Assembly (NCBI RefSeq): GCF_004363655.1 | Contig: NZ_SNZH01000011.1 | Span: 173,745-237,744 of the forward strand | DNA from: Tahibacter aquaticus | Lineage (GTDB): Bacteria > Pseudomonadota > Gammaproteobacteria > Xanthomonadales > Rhodanobacteraceae | Direction of reading: 5' to 3' | DNA length: 64,000 bases | Shown: positions 35,169-45,288 of the stretch, piece by piece | Layout: each line of letters starts with the position of its first letter | Numbering within the stretch: the stretch's first letter is position 1 | Notes under the pieces: generated by a model | Database searches by the model: none | Told to the model about the DNA's origin: nothing | The model's input: the letters and a program-made list of their open reading frames with translations, nothing else | Program-made: the position numbers and the translations under genes

Positions 35169-36800
35169 TCAGTGCGTGGGGTCGCCATGGGCGAGCATCG
35201 AGGCCTTGATCACCGGCGGCTCGGTGAAGGTGTGGTGCGGCGCCGGCGAGGGCACCGTCCATTCCAGGCCATGCGCGCCTTCCCACACTTCCGCCGTCGC
35301 GGTCTTGCCGTGCTTCTTGGAGTGCCACAGGATCAGGAACATGAACACCGGCGTGCACAGCATGCCGAACGCACCGATCGAGCTGACCATGTTCCAGTCG
35401 GCGAAGGCGACGTTGTAGTCCGGAATGCGGCGCGGCATGCCGGCCAGGCCAAGGAAGTGCTGCGGGAAGAACAGCAGGTTGACGAACACGATCGTCCACC
35501 AGAAGTGGAATTTGCCCCATTTCTCACTGTACATCTTGCCGGTCCACTTCGGCCACCAGAAGTACACGGCGGCGATGATGGAGAACAGCGCGCCGGTCAC
35601 CAGCACGTAGTGGAAGTGGGCGACGACGAAATAGGTGTCGTGGTACTGGAAGTCGGCCGGCACGATCGCCAGCATCAGGCCGGAGAAGCCGCCGATGGTG
35701 AACAGGATGACGAAGCCGATCGCCCAGAGCATCGGCGTCTCGAACGTCATCGAGCCCTTCCACATGGTGGAAACCCAGTTGAACACCTTCACGCCGGTGG
35801 GCACCGCGATCATCATCGTCGCGTACATGAAGAACAGCTCACCGCCCAATGGCATGCCCACGGTGAACATGTGGTGGGCCCAGACGATGAAGCTCAGGAA
35901 AGCGATGGACGCGGTCGCGTACACCATGGCCTGGTAGCCGAACAGCGGCTTGCGCGCGAAGGTCGGGATGATTTCCGACACCACGCCGAAAGCCGGCAGG
36001 ATCATGATGTAGACCTCGGGATGACCGAAGAACCAGAAGATGTGCTGGAACATCACCGGATCGCCGCCACCGGCTGCATTGAAGAAGCTGGTGCCGAAGA
36101 ACTTGTCGGTCAGCAGCATGGTGACTGCGCCGGCCAGCACCGGCATCACGGCGATCAGCAGGAACGCGGTGATCAGCCAGGTCCACACGAACAGCGGCAT
36201 CTTGAGCAGGTCCATGCCCGGCGCGCGCATGTTGAGGATGGTCGCGATGATGTTGATCGCGCCCATGATCGAGCTGATGCCCATCATGTGAATGGCGAAG
36301 ATGGCGAAGGCGACGGACGAGCCGCCCTGCAGCGACAGCGGCGGATACAGGGTCCAGCCGCCGGCCGGCGCGCCGCCCGGCAGGAACAGCGTGCAGAGCA
36401 GCACGGTGAAGGCGAACGGCATGATCCAGAAGGACCAGTTGTTCATGCGCGGCAGCGCCATGTCGGGCGCGCCGATCTGCAGCGGGATCATCCAGTTGCC
36501 CAGGCCGACGAAGGCCGGCATGACGCCGCCGAAGATCATGACCAGGGCATGCACCGTGGTCATCTGGTTGAAGAAGTAGGGCTCGACGAACTGCAGGCCC
36601 GGCGACATCAGTTCGGCACGGATCACGCCGGACATGGCGCCGCCGATGCAGAACATGATGAACGCGAACACCAGGTACAGGGTACCGATGTCCTTGTGGT
36701 TGGTCGTGAACACCCAGCGATTCATGAAGCCTTGCGGCTTGTGGTCATGGTCGTCGTGGTGATCGGCGTGATGGTGATCAGTGGCGGCGTGCGTAGCCAT
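35169..36800 (-). CDS. ctaD: Cytochrome c oxidase subunit I
   Basis: The 543-residue protein is a full-length aa3-type subunit I with twelve helices. It carries heme and CuB motifs such as [47 protein letters not shown] and [11 protein letters not shown]. The ATG at 36800 gives an N-terminus rich in histidine ([12 protein letters not shown]), unusual and possibly metal binding. It follows coxB by 20 bases. Confidence 0.96.
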   Translation of the reverse strand: MATHAATDHHHADHHDDHDHKPQGFMNRWVFTTNHKDIGTLYLVFAFIMFCIGGAMSGVIRAELMSPGLQFVEPYFFNQMTTVHALVMIFGGVMPAFVGLGNWMIPLQIGAPDMALPRMNNWSFWIMPFAFTVLLCTLFLPGGAPAGGWTLYPPLSLQGGSSVAFAIFAIHMMGISSIMGAINIIATILNMRAPGMDLLKMPLFVWTWLITAFLLIAVMPVLAGAVTMLLTDKFFGTSFFNAAGGGDPVMFQHIFWFFGHPEVYIMILPAFGVVSEIIPTFARKPLFGYQAMVYATASIAFLSFIVWAHHMFTVGMPLGGELFFMYATMMIAVPTGVKVFNWVSTMWKGSMTFETPMLWAIGFVILFTIGGFSGLMLAIVPADFQYHDTYFVVAHFHYVLVTGALFSIIAAVYFWWPKWTGKMYSEKWGKFHFWWTIVFVNLLFFPQHFLGLAGMPRRIPDYNVAFADWNMVSSIGAFGMLCTPVFMFLILWHSKKHGKTATAEVWEGAHGLEWTVPSPAPHHTFTEPPVIKASMLAHGDPTH

Positions 36801-36820
36801 GGATTCGACCTCTGGAAGAC

Positions 36821-37729
36821 TTAGCCCTGCGGCGCGGCAGCGACGGCCGGCGCAGCAGGAGTGGCATTGGGAGCGGCAGGCTGCTGCTGGGTGGCGAGCC
36901 ACTGGTCGAACAACGCCTTGGGCATGGCTTCGACGACGATGGGCATGAAGCCGTGATCCTGGCCGCACAGTTCGGCGCACTGGCCGCGATAGGTGCCGGG
37001 CTGCTCGATCAGGGTCCAGGCATCGTTGATGATGTCGGGGATGGCGTCGGTCTTCCAACCCAGCGCCGGTACCCACCAGGCGTGGATGACGTCGTCGGCG
37101 GTGATGACGAAGCGCACCTTGACGCCGGTCGGCAGCACCAGCGGCTTGTCCACGTTCAGAAGGTAGGTGGATTCCTCGCCGACCTTGACCGCGTGCGGGT
37201 CGAGGCCGGATTTCAGCTGGCGGGTCTTGTCGCTGTCCGCGTCCAGCTTGGAGACGAAGTTCACGCCCGTGGGCTTGCCTTCGTAGTCGACGTATTCGTA
37301 GCGCCACTTCCACTGGTAGCCGGTGACTTTCACCGTCAGCACCGGATTGGACGTGTCGGCCTGCTTGATCAGGATCTGCGTGGCCGGCCAGGCCATCACG
37401 ACCAGGATCAGGATGGGGATGACGGTCCAGATCACCTCGGCCTTGGTGTTGTGGCTCCACTGCGCCGCCACAGCTCCCTTGGACTTGCGGAACTTGAACA
37501 TGGCATAGGCCATGGCACCGAACACGATGACGCCGATGACCACGCACACCCACAACGCAATCATGTGCGCGTGGTAGGCGTTGTGGGCCGATTCGGTAAC
37601 ACCCCTGCCCATGTTCAGCTGCCAGCGCGCAGGCATGGTGCTGCCGGAGGCGTGGACCATACCCGCCGCCATCGCGAGCACCGCCGCCGACGCGGCACGC
37701 CCGATACGCGTAGTTGCCAGAGACTTCAT
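36821..37729 (-). CDS. coxB: Cytochrome c oxidase subunit II
   Basis: The 302-residue protein has a signal or anchor at the N-terminus, two helices ([20 protein letters not shown] and [18 protein letters not shown]) and a CuA domain with [21 protein letters not shown] and [12 protein letters not shown], which holds all CuA ligands. The start at 37729 was chosen because AGGG lies 8 bases upstream; an ATG two codons earlier would have this sequence too close. The last 20 residues are Ala/Pro-rich. It begins the oxidase operon. Confidence 0.95.
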   Translation of the reverse strand: MKSLATTRIGRAASAAVLAMAAGMVHASGSTMPARWQLNMGRGVTESAHNAYHAHMIALWVCVVIGVIVFGAMAYAMFKFRKSKGAVAAQWSHNTKAEVIWTVIPILILVVMAWPATQILIKQADTSNPVLTVKVTGYQWKWRYEYVDYEGKPTGVNFVSKLDADSDKTRQLKSGLDPHAVKVGEESTYLLNVDKPLVLPTGVKVRFVITADDVIHAWWVPALGWKTDAIPDIINDAWTLIEQPGTYRGQCAELCGQDHGFMPIVVEAMPKALFDQWLATQQQPAAPNATPAAPAVAAAPQG

Positions 37730-38263
37730 TGCCATCACCCTAAAGCCATCCCAGTCGTTGGGGCCGCCGCCGGGCGAATGCGCTGGCGGCCGCGTCGCGG
37801 TCTGCCATCGTGCTCGTCCGGCCACGTACCGAATGCCGTTGCCTACGCCGACCGGCGACCCGGCTGATGGGTCGCACAGAGGCCCGCAACAACCGGCGGC
37901 GCGCGCAAGTCACGCTAGTGACGTCGCGCCAGTCGGAGAAGGCGGGCCTGCAAGATCGGCTCTGTTGCATGAAACGGCGCTGGCGCGAGGCCGCGCCTGC
38001 AGCATGCAGCAGGCGTAGAACCGCGAAATGATAGTGGCAAGGCCGGACACGGGCAAGGAAACCAAGGTCGGCCGCCACAGCCGCACCGGCAGCCCGCGGC
38101 GGCGTGGCCCGCCGCAACCGGCAATCTGCGGCGAATTGCCGCAGCACGGAAATGTTTGCCGCGGCCGGGCCATAGAACTTGACCGGGTTTTAGTCCCACC
38201 TACAATCCCAGCTTCCCCGCTGCCGCGCCCGGACCCGGCCGGCACACACCATCGAGAAGCTGC
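37730..38263. other. Divergent control region between coxB and putA
   Basis: The 534 bases between two divergent genes hold no convincing gene. A good sigma70-type promoter for putA is present at 38179-38206. The remainder should contain the oxidase operon promoter, but no clear element was picked out. Confidence 0.6.
38179..38206 (+). promoter_or_regulatory. Sigma70-type promoter of putA
   Basis: TTGACC (38179-38184) and TACAAT (38201-38206) lie 16 bases apart, close to the consensus. Transcription would begin near 38213, about 50 bases before the GTG start of putA. Confidence 0.6.
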
Positions 38264-41200
38264 GTGAGCGCCCAGATCCTGACTCCTGAACTGCCTGCTC
38301 CGGCCGACGCCGCGCGGGCACGCATGACCGCGGCCTATTGCCGCGACGAAACCGAAGCCGTCAACGAACTCGTCGCCCAGGCCGCCCTGCCCGTGGCCGA
38401 GCGCGACCTGGTGCTGACGCGGGCTGCCGAGATCGTCGCCCGGGTGCGTGCCAAGGCCGACCAGAAGTCGGCCGTCGAATCGTTCATGCGCGAATACGAC
38501 CTGTCCTCTGAGGAAGGCGTATTGCTGATGTGCGTGGCCGAGGCGCTGCTGCGCATTCCGGACAAGGAAACCGCCGACAAGCTGATTTCGGACAAGCTCG
38601 GCGACGCCAACTGGGAATCGCACCTGGGCAAGAGCGATTCGGTACTGGTCAACGCCGGCACCTGGGGCCTGATGCTGACCGGCAAGCTGGTCACCCTGGC
38701 CGACGAAACCCAGCGCAACCTGTTCGGCGCGCTCAAGCGCCTGATCGGCCGCGCCGGCGAGCCGGTGATCCGCCTGGCCGTGCGCCAGGCCATGCGCATC
38801 ATGGGCCACCAGTTCGTCATGGGCCGCAGCATCAAGGAAGCGCTGGACCGGGCCGAGGAAAAGGAAAACCGCGCCTACCGCTATTCCTACGACATGCTCG
38901 GCGAGGGCGCACTGACCACGCCCGACGGCGAGCGCTACCACCGCGCCTATATCGATGCGATCAAGGCACTCGGCGCGCGCGGGCCGTTCGCCAATGTGCT
39001 CGACGCGCCATCGATCTCGATCAAGCTGTCGGCACTGCACCCGCGCTACGAAGTGGCCAAGCGCGAACGCGTCTTCGCCGAACTGCAGCCGAAACTGCTG
39101 GAACTGGCGCAGCTGGCCAAGGCCCAGGGCATCTGCCTGACGGTGGATGCGGAAGAGTCCGAACGCCTGGAAATTTCCCTCGACATCATGGCCGCGGTGC
39201 ATGCGCATCCGTCGCTGGCCGGCTGGCAGGGCTTCGGCCTGGCCGTGCAGGCGTACCAGAAGCGCGCGCCGTTCGTGATCGACTGGCTGGCCGAGAAAGC
39301 CAAGCTCAACGGCCAGCGCTGGTGCGTACGCCTGGTCAAGGGCGCGTACTGGGATTCCGAGGTCAAGCGCGCCCAGGAAAGCGGCCATGCCGGCTATCCC
39401 GTGTATACGCGCAAGCCGAATACCGATGTTTCCTACCTGGCCTGCGCGCGCCGCCTGTTCGACTACGGCGACCTGTTCTATCCCGCCTTCGCCACCCACA
39501 ACGCGCATACCATCGCGGCGATCCATCACCTGTCCAAGGGCCGCCCGTTCGAGTTCCAGCGCCTGCACGGCATGGGCGCCGACCTCTACGCCGAGGTGAT
39601 CGGCGAGCGCAACATGAATGCGCCCTGCCGCGTCTACGCGCCGGTCGGCTCGCACGAAGATCTGTTGCCTTATCTCGTTCGCCGGCTGTTGGAAAACGGC
39701 GCAAATACCAGTTTTGTCAATCGCATCGTCGACGAGAACCTGTCGATCCGCGACCTGGTCGCCGACCCGGTCGAGGTGGTGCGCCATTTCACTACCAAGC
39801 CGCACCCGCGCATTCCGCAGCCGGTCGGCCTGTTCGGGGAACAACGGAAGAATTCCATGGGCGTCAATCTCGGTAACGACAACGAACTCAAGACCCTGGC
39901 CGACGCGATCGCCGCCTCGCCGCAGACCTGGGCGGCCAAACCGCTGATCCCGGGCGCGAACCTGACGAGCGCGAGCGTCGCCGTCACCGATCCGGCCGAC
40001 CGCCGCCGCAACGTCGGCAGCTGGCAGCCGGCCGATGCCGCCGCGGTGGACAAGGCCGTCGCCAACGCCGTCGCCGCCCAGCCCGGCTGGGACCGCACGC
40101 CGGCCGCCGGCCGCGCCAAGATCCTCGAACACACCGCCGACCTGCTCGAAGCCAATCGCGGCGAACTGATTGCCCTGTGCGTGCGCGAAGCCGGCAAGAC
40201 CATTCCCGACGCAATCGCCGAAGTACGCGAAGCAGTGGACTTCTGCCGCTACTACGCTGCCCAGGCGCGCAAGATGCTCGGCCAGGTCGAAACCCTGCCC
40301 GGCCCGACCGGCGAATCCAACCAGCTGTTCCTCAACGGCCGCGGCGTTTTCGTCGCGATCAGTCCGTGGAACTTCCCGCTGGCCATCTTCATGGGCCAGG
40401 TCGTGGCGGCGCTGGTCGCCGGCAACGCCGTGATCGCCAAGCCGGCCGAACAGACCAACCTGATCGCCTACCGCGCTACCCAGCTGCTGCAGGAGGCCGG
40501 CGTGCCGGCCGCCGTGCTGCAGTTCGTGCCCGGCGATGGCGCCACGGTCGGCGCGGCCCTGTGCAAAGACCCGCGCATCGCCGGCGTGGTATTCACTGGT
40601 TCGACCGAAACGGCCCGCGCGATCAACCGTTCCCTGGCCGCACGCGACGCGGCCATCGCCGTGCTGATCGCCGAGACCGGCGGCCAGAACGCGCTCATCG
40701 CCGACTCGTCCAGCCTGCCTGAACAAGTGGTCAAGGACGCCGTCAGCAGCGCGTTCTATTCCGCCGGCCAGCGCTGTTCCTGCGCCCGCATCCTGTTCGT
40801 GCAGGAAGACATCGCCGACAAGGTGATCGCGATGCTCGGCGGCGCCATGGACGAACTCACGGTCGGCGAGCCGCGCCTGCTCTCTACCGACATCGGTCCG
40901 GTCATTGACGAAGATGCCCGGCAGATTCTGGTCGAGCATGCCGCACGCATGGACAAGGAAGCGAAGCTGATCAAGGCAGTCACGCTCGGCGCCGAAGCCG
41001 AACACGGTACTTTCTTCGCCCCGCGCGCCTACGAAATCGCCTCGCTGGACCAGCTCAAGCGCGAAGTGTTCGGCCCGGTGCTGCACGTGCTGCGCTGGAA
41101 GGCGAGCGAACTGGACAAGGTGATCGCGCAGATCAACGCGACCGGCTACGGCCTTACCCTGGGCGTGCACAGTCGCATCGATTCCACCATCGAGCAGATT

Positions 41201-41413
41201 TCCAGAAGTGTCAAAGTGGGCAATTGCTACGTCAACCGCAACCAGATCGGCGCGGTGGTCGGCGTGCAGCCGTTCGGCGGCGAAGGCCTGTCCGGTACCG
41301 GCCCCAAGGCCGGCGGCCCGCATTACCTGGCCCGCTTCGTCACCGAGCGCACCCTGACCATCAATACCACCGCCGCTGGCGGCAACGCCTCGCTGCTGAC
41401 CCTGGGCGAGTAG
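38264..41413 (+). CDS. putA: Bifunctional proline dehydrogenase/P5C dehydrogenase PutA (without N-terminal DNA-binding domain)
   Basis: The 1049-residue protein oxidises proline to glutamate. The N-terminal two thirds of the first half form the FAD-dependent proline dehydrogenase barrel (YSYDMLGEGALT, VDAEESERLEIS, RLVKGAYWDSEVKRAQ). The C-terminal half is the NAD-dependent aldehyde dehydrogenase (AISPWNFPLAIFMGQV, catalytic ETGGQNALIADSSSLPE, and Cys in FYSAGQRCSCARIL). The regulatory ribbon-helix-helix domain of longer PutA proteins is absent, so it should not repress its own gene. Translation starts at a GTG. A DsbC-like gene follows after 4 bases. Confidence 0.94.
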   Translation: MSAQILTPELPAPADAARARMTAAYCRDETEAVNELVAQAALPVAERDLVLTRAAEIVARVRAKADQKSAVESFMREYDLSSEEGVLLMCVAEALLRIPDKETADKLISDKLGDANWESHLGKSDSVLVNAGTWGLMLTGKLVTLADETQRNLFGALKRLIGRAGEPVIRLAVRQAMRIMGHQFVMGRSIKEALDRAEEKENRAYRYSYDMLGEGALTTPDGERYHRAYIDAIKALGARGPFANVLDAPSISIKLSALHPRYEVAKRERVFAELQPKLLELAQLAKAQGICLTVDAEESERLEISLDIMAAVHAHPSLAGWQGFGLAVQAYQKRAPFVIDWLAEKAKLNGQRWCVRLVKGAYWDSEVKRAQESGHAGYPVYTRKPNTDVSYLACARRLFDYGDLFYPAFATHNAHTIAAIHHLSKGRPFEFQRLHGMGADLYAEVIGERNMNAPCRVYAPVGSHEDLLPYLVRRLLENGANTSFVNRIVDENLSIRDLVADPVEVVRHFTTKPHPRIPQPVGLFGEQRKNSMGVNLGNDNELKTLADAIAASPQTWAAKPLIPGANLTSASVAVTDPADRRRNVGSWQPADAAAVDKAVANAVAAQPGWDRTPAAGRAKILEHTADLLEANRGELIALCVREAGKTIPDAIAEVREAVDFCRYYAAQARKMLGQVETLPGPTGESNQLFLNGRGVFVAISPWNFPLAIFMGQVVAALVAGNAVIAKPAEQTNLIAYRATQLLQEAGVPAAVLQFVPGDGATVGAALCKDPRIAGVVFTGSTETARAINRSLAARDAAIAVLIAETGGQNALIADSSSLPEQVVKDAVSSAFYSAGQRCSCARILFVQEDIADKVIAMLGGAMDELTVGEPRLLSTDIGPVIDEDARQILVEHAARMDKEAKLIKAVTLGAEAEHGTFFAPRAYEIASLDQLKREVFGPVLHVLRWKASELDKVIAQINATGYGLTLGVHSRIDSTIEQISRSVKVGNCYVNRNQIGAVVGVQPFGGEGLSGTGPKAGGPHYLARFVTERTLTINTTAAGGNASLLTLGE

Positions 41414-41417
41414 AACG

Positions 41418-42200
41418 ATGCGGTCGGCCGCGTTGCGCAAGTACATCGGCTTGTTTGTTGCGGCGCTGCTGTCGCTGTACCTGCCCGGTGCAGCGGCGCA
41501 GAGCGCCGCCGGCGACGATGCGCTGGCGCCGTATCGCGACACCGGGCTGGCCGCGAAGATTGCCGGTCGCAAGCCGGTAGCGACATGGGTGCGTGGTGTC
41601 GTCGCCTATCCGTCCGGCGACGACAGCCCGTCCTGGTACGTGGACAGCGAACGCCGCGTCGTCGGCACGCGCGACGGGTTGTTCGAGCTCAAGCGCGGCA
41701 AGCTGATGGCCATGAGCAAAGCCGACACGCGGGCGCAGCAGCGCCGACTGGCCGCGCGTACCGAAGTGCCGCCGTCGCATATCCGCGTATTCGGCGACCC
41801 GGCTGCCACCGACCGGCGCGAGCTGCTGCTGTTCACCGCCTTCGACTGCGGCCCCTGCCGCGAACTGGAAGAGGTGCTGCAGCGGCGCGGCGACGAACTG
41901 AAAATCGAGCTGCACTACCTGTTCGACTCGCTCGACAACGACGAGGCGACACAGCAACAACTGCGCAATGTGCAATGTGCGGCAAAGCCGTTCGCCGCCT
42001 TCGAGCGCCTGGCCGACGGCGACAGCGTGCCCGCCACGCCACACTGCACCATTCCGCTGTATGCCACCGGCTACGCCATCACCCTGCTCGGCGCACCTTA
42101 CGTGCCCTACCTGATCGACCGCCACAGCGGCCAGGCCCTGCACTGGGACGGCGACGAAGATGCGCTGATCGAAGCATTGAACGGCGAAACCGCCGAATAG
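41418..42200 (+). CDS. Periplasmic thioredoxin-fold protein, DsbC/DsbG-like
   Basis: The 260-residue protein has a signal peptide (FVAALLSLYLPGAAAQ) and a C-terminal thioredoxin-like domain with FTAFDCGPCRELEE, a Cys-Gly-Pro-Cys redox site. Later YVPYLIDRHSGQALHWDGD is similar to the DsbC cis-Pro region. The first half lacks strong similarity but sits where DsbC has its dimerisation domain. It starts 4 bases after the putA stop, so co-transcription is likely although no functional link is obvious. Confidence 0.78.
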   Translation: MRSAALRKYIGLFVAALLSLYLPGAAAQSAAGDDALAPYRDTGLAAKIAGRKPVATWVRGVVAYPSGDDSPSWYVDSERRVVGTRDGLFELKRGKLMAMSKADTRAQQRRLAARTEVPPSHIRVFGDPAATDRRELLLFTAFDCGPCRELEEVLQRRGDELKIELHYLFDSLDNDEATQQQLRNVQCAAKPFAAFERLADGDSVPATPHCTIPLYATGYAITLLGAPYVPYLIDRHSGQALHWDGDEDALIEALNGETAE

Positions 42201-42257
42201 GACGCGGCAGCGGAATCACCGAGGCCGCGAAGGTCACGTGGAAAGGCCAGGCAGCCA

Positions 42258-42285
42258 GGCGCAACTCGCTACGCTCACGAGCACC
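42258..42285. repeat. Diverged single REP-like unit
   Basis: The sequence GGCGCAACTCGCTACGCTCA and the bases that follow it resemble the 32-base unit at 15525 and 56823 with several mismatches. It lies in the gap between two convergent genes. Confidence 0.35.
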
Positions 42286-42339
42286 GCTTCACACGGATTC
42301 CGGCGTTGAAATGCACCGTTTTTCAAGCCTTGCGCAGGT

Positions 42340-43479
42340 TTATCTGCTCGCTGCGTAGGTTTCGCGGTACAGCGCGCTCTGGCGCACCAGTTCGGCCAGC
42401 TCGTCCACCGTCAACGGCCGCTCGCGGGCGCCCCCCGCTGCGGTGACGTCGCCTTCGAGCACGGCACTGGGCAGGGCGAGGTAGTTGCCGAACAGGCTCA
42501 GTCCGGCCTTGTCGTCGTCGTTGCGGATACTGGCCAGCGCATCGTCCCAAGCCAGCTTCAATGCGGCGGGCGGATGGCGCTTGCGCAGCAGTTCGGCGAG
42601 AAATCCGCTGCGGCTGCCGTGACCACCGATCTGCTCGCGCCAGTCGTCCTGCAGCAGCTCGGCGATCGCGGCATCGGCGTCGGCGTCGGCGCGGCGCAAA
42701 ACCTCGGCGCGCAAATAGTCCAGGCCGTACATCGCCTCCATCCAGGCGCCGGTGCCACAACGCATACGCAAGCGGCGGCCCGTAGATTTGTCGATGACCC
42801 AGCGTTGCGTGTCCGCCGCCAGGGAATGTTCGCGCACCGGCGCAAGTACAGCCTTCATTTGTGCCAGGCGCTCGGCTGACTCCGTATCCGCTTGCGGTAG
42901 TGCGGCAGCGGATGCGACGCGCGCCAAATGGGTACGCGCCTGTTCGATCTTGCCTTGGCGTATCTCCTGCGCGATCAGGATCAGTTCGAGCTGCTGCTCG
43001 ATCGATGGCGACAGCGGCTGCTGGCGCAGGAACGCAATCACCGGTGCTACACCCTGTTCGAAATGCCGCAGCTTCTGTTGCGCACTGACCTGCCAGGCCA
43101 TCAGGGAGCGCAGGTAGGCCGGCGTGTCTTCATCGATGTCTTCACGCTCTTCGAAGAAGCCGGCGATCACGGCGTGGGGATTGACCGACAGCGAAGCAAC
43201 CACCATTTCGGCGAATTCGTCGTCGGGGGCAGCGGCTGGCTCGTCGCCATCGCCATCGCGCTGCAGCGCCTGGAGGCGCAGACCCGCGCGCAGTACCGGC
43301 AAGGCAGGCAAGGTGGTTTCCGCACCGCAGGTGAGCCAGCGCAGCATCACGTACTGGCCCAGTTCTTCCTGTGGATCCAGCTGTTGCAAGGCCTGGCGCG
43401 ACAGCAGCGGCGGACACGCCTGCACGGCCGGTGCAACGAACAGGCCGGCCATGGCCAGCAACAGAGCAAGGCGTTTCAT
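42340..43479 (-). CDS. Secreted protein of unknown function
   Basis: The 379-residue protein has a clear signal peptide (MKRLALLLAMAGLFVAPAVQA, then CPPLLSR). The mature part is mainly helical with many Gln, Leu and Ala and a late Asp/Ala-rich stretch (RADADADAAIAELLQDDW). Five cysteines include CPP near the start and RMRCGTGAW. A GGGGGACATC ribosome binding site precedes the ATG at 43479. I recognise no family. Confidence 0.75.
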   Translation of the reverse strand: MKRLALLLAMAGLFVAPAVQACPPLLSRQALQQLDPQEELGQYVMLRWLTCGAETTLPALPVLRAGLRLQALQRDGDGDEPAAAPDDEFAEMVVASLSVNPHAVIAGFFEEREDIDEDTPAYLRSLMAWQVSAQQKLRHFEQGVAPVIAFLRQQPLSPSIEQQLELILIAQEIRQGKIEQARTHLARVASAAALPQADTESAERLAQMKAVLAPVREHSLAADTQRWVIDKSTGRRLRMRCGTGAWMEAMYGLDYLRAEVLRRADADADAAIAELLQDDWREQIGGHGSRSGFLAELLRKRHPPAALKLAWDDALASIRNDDDKAGLSLFGNYLALPSAVLEGDVTAAGGARERPLTVDELAELVRQSALYRETYAASR

Positions 43480-43500
43480 CGATGTCCCCCGATGCGAAAA

Positions 43501-43522
43501 CGCGCCGGCACTGGCCGGCGCG
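43501..43522 (-). terminator. Intrinsic terminator of the DUF3592-like gene
   Basis: CGCGCCGGC (43501-43509) pairs with GCCGGCGCG (43514-43522) around ACTG. On the minus strand the hairpin is followed by TTTT, and it lies about 100 bases below the DUF3592-like stop. Confidence 0.7.
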
Positions 43523-43623
43523 TGCGGGGTCGATGCTAAGCGGTGCGGATTCGGCCGTGCGATGCGCAGCCGACAGCGCTTTAACTGTGGTTTAGGCGCC
43601 TGAACGCGGCACGACCATCCGGC

Positions 43624-44079
43624 TTACTCGGCGTCCGGCTTCTTGCGCAGGCGATACACCAGCATGCCAATGCCGACCAGCAGCATCAGCGCGCCGATGC
43701 CGTAGAAGAAATTCGATTCATCCTTGTGGTCGGCCAATGCCACGGTGGTCGGGTCTTCCGGCAGATAGCGCACCGACAGCTTGGGCTCGCTGGCCAGCGC
43801 GTCGCGCAAGGCCTTGCCCTGTTCGGTGCCGACACTGACGTCGTCGCGCACGATGCTGCCGTCGGCCGTCGTATAGCTGATCTTGGCGTGGAAATTCCGC
43901 TCGCGGCCACGCTTGGTGCTGTTGGTCACGTCGATGACCGTGGCCTCGACGGTAACACCGTGGTCGGCCAGCGCCCTGCTGTCCTTGGCCTCCTTGTAAC
44001 CGACGACCAGCATGACCGGGCCGCCGACGAGCAGCACGATCAGAAAAATGATGACGCGCAATTTGGATAGAAATGCCAT
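43624..44079 (-). CDS. DUF3592-like two-helix membrane protein
   Basis: The 151-residue protein has an N-terminal helix (VIIFLIVLLVGGPVMLVVGY), a periplasmic beta domain (ALADHGVTVEATVIDVTNST, then YTTADGSIVRDDVSVG and LSVRYLPEDPTTVAL), and a C-terminal helix (FFYGIGALMLLVGIGMLVYRL) with a basic tail. This is the DUF3592 layout. The ATG at 44079 has GGGG before it. Function unknown. Confidence 0.78.
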   Translation of the reverse strand: MAFLSKLRVIIFLIVLLVGGPVMLVVGYKEAKDSRALADHGVTVEATVIDVTNSTKRGRERNFHAKISYTTADGSIVRDDVSVGTEQGKALRDALASEPKLSVRYLPEDPTTVALADHKDESNFFYGIGALMLLVGIGMLVYRLRKKPDAE

Positions 44080-44330
44080 GGTAATCCCCTGGATTTTGTA
44101 TACCCGGCCGCGACGGCGGCCGGTACCGGTGCAGACAAGACGAAACGCTGCCCGCCGCCCCCTTCCCAGGTGGCGGACTGATTGTCGAAACAAAGGAAGC
44201 GCAACGAAGCTGTCCCTGCTGACGCTGCTGTATGGCAGCGGATATCCGTACGCGAATGCGTGCGGAGCGGCGATCCGTCCGTGGATCGCCACGCGGACCG
44301 GCGGCGAGCCGGCCCGCGCGGTTTACTGCA

Positions 44331-45035
44331 TCAGTCGTCGCTGCTGGTCAGCGAGATGAGGATGCGCAGTACGTACCACAGCATCAGCGCGATCGAGGCG
44401 AACAGGTGCAGCGCGGCACCGGCCGGCCGATCGGTCGGATAGTGGTGAATGATGTTGGAGGTGTCGTACAGCACGCAGCCGCCGGCAAACACGACCATGA
44501 TGGCCGAGAACCAGATGCCCAGGCTGAAGCCGAAGATGACGCTGGCGATGATCGCGCCGATGGCGCAGAAGCCGGCGATCTTGAGGATGCCGCCGAGGAA
44601 GGAGAAATCCTTCTTGGTGCTGAATGCGGTGTAGGTGAGGCCGGCTACCAGCAACAGCGTGATGAAGCCGGCAGCGGGAATCGCCTTGGGCGCAACCGCG
44701 GCGGCAATCGCGAACAGCGGCGAGAAAATCAGTGCTTCGGCCAGCACGTAGATGCCAAGGCCGATCATCTGCTTCTGGTTGCTTTCGGCGTTGTCGGCCC
44801 AGCTGGAAGCGAACCAGCCGACCAGCATGAACACGCCGAGGAAGCCGATCCAGACAAACTTGCTGGCGCTCATGAGCTTGAGCAGGGCGACGCCGACGCC
44901 GCTGGCGTAGAGGATGCCCGACAGGACGGTGAACGCGAGCAGGGCAACGGCGAGATAGGAATAGGTGGAGCGGATGAAGGCAATGCGGCTTTCGCCAAGC
45001 CCGGCTTCCGGAAGAGTTTGCGCGGTGTAATCCAT
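44331..45035 (-). CDS. Bax inhibitor-1/YccA family membrane protein
   Basis: The 234-residue protein has about seven helices in the Bax inhibitor-1 (YccA/YbhL) pattern, with RSTYSYLAVALLAFTVLSG in helix 1, FSPLFAIAAAVAPKAIPAAG in the middle and DTSNIIHHYP, then ALHLFASIALMLWYVLRIL near the end, where conserved Asp residues of the family lie. Such proteins act as channels or FtsH modulators in bacteria. The ATG at 45035 has GGGGGT upstream. Confidence 0.87.
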   Translation of the reverse strand: MDYTAQTLPEAGLGESRIAFIRSTYSYLAVALLAFTVLSGILYASGVGVALLKLMSASKFVWIGFLGVFMLVGWFASSWADNAESNQKQMIGLGIYVLAEALIFSPLFAIAAAVAPKAIPAAGFITLLLVAGLTYTAFSTKKDFSFLGGILKIAGFCAIGAIIASVIFGFSLGIWFSAIMVVFAGGCVLYDTSNIIHHYPTDRPAGAALHLFASIALMLWYVLRILISLTSSDD

Positions 45036-45288
45036 GGATACCCCCAAGGCGTTAGGACGATCGCCGTCCGTTCAATGCTGTGTGCGATGGCCCGGCCTTG
45101 CGGCAGCCGGAACCGGTACTGGCAAACGATGCGACGGTACGGCTTGCAGCGGTGCTGTGGCAGGGCCGAAGCGGGAACAGTTTACCTGCTGCATAGGCCG
45201 CGGGTACTAGCAGATTCGTCAAGTCGCGCACGGCTTCGACTTGACTGCGGCGCAGGGCGGTTTCAAGCCCACGGTACCGCCGCAACGC

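Noticed and set aside
37910-41572. A second very long minus-strand open frame opposite putA
   Set aside because: putA is certain on the plus strand; the antisense frame shows no recognisable domain and typical shadow composition.
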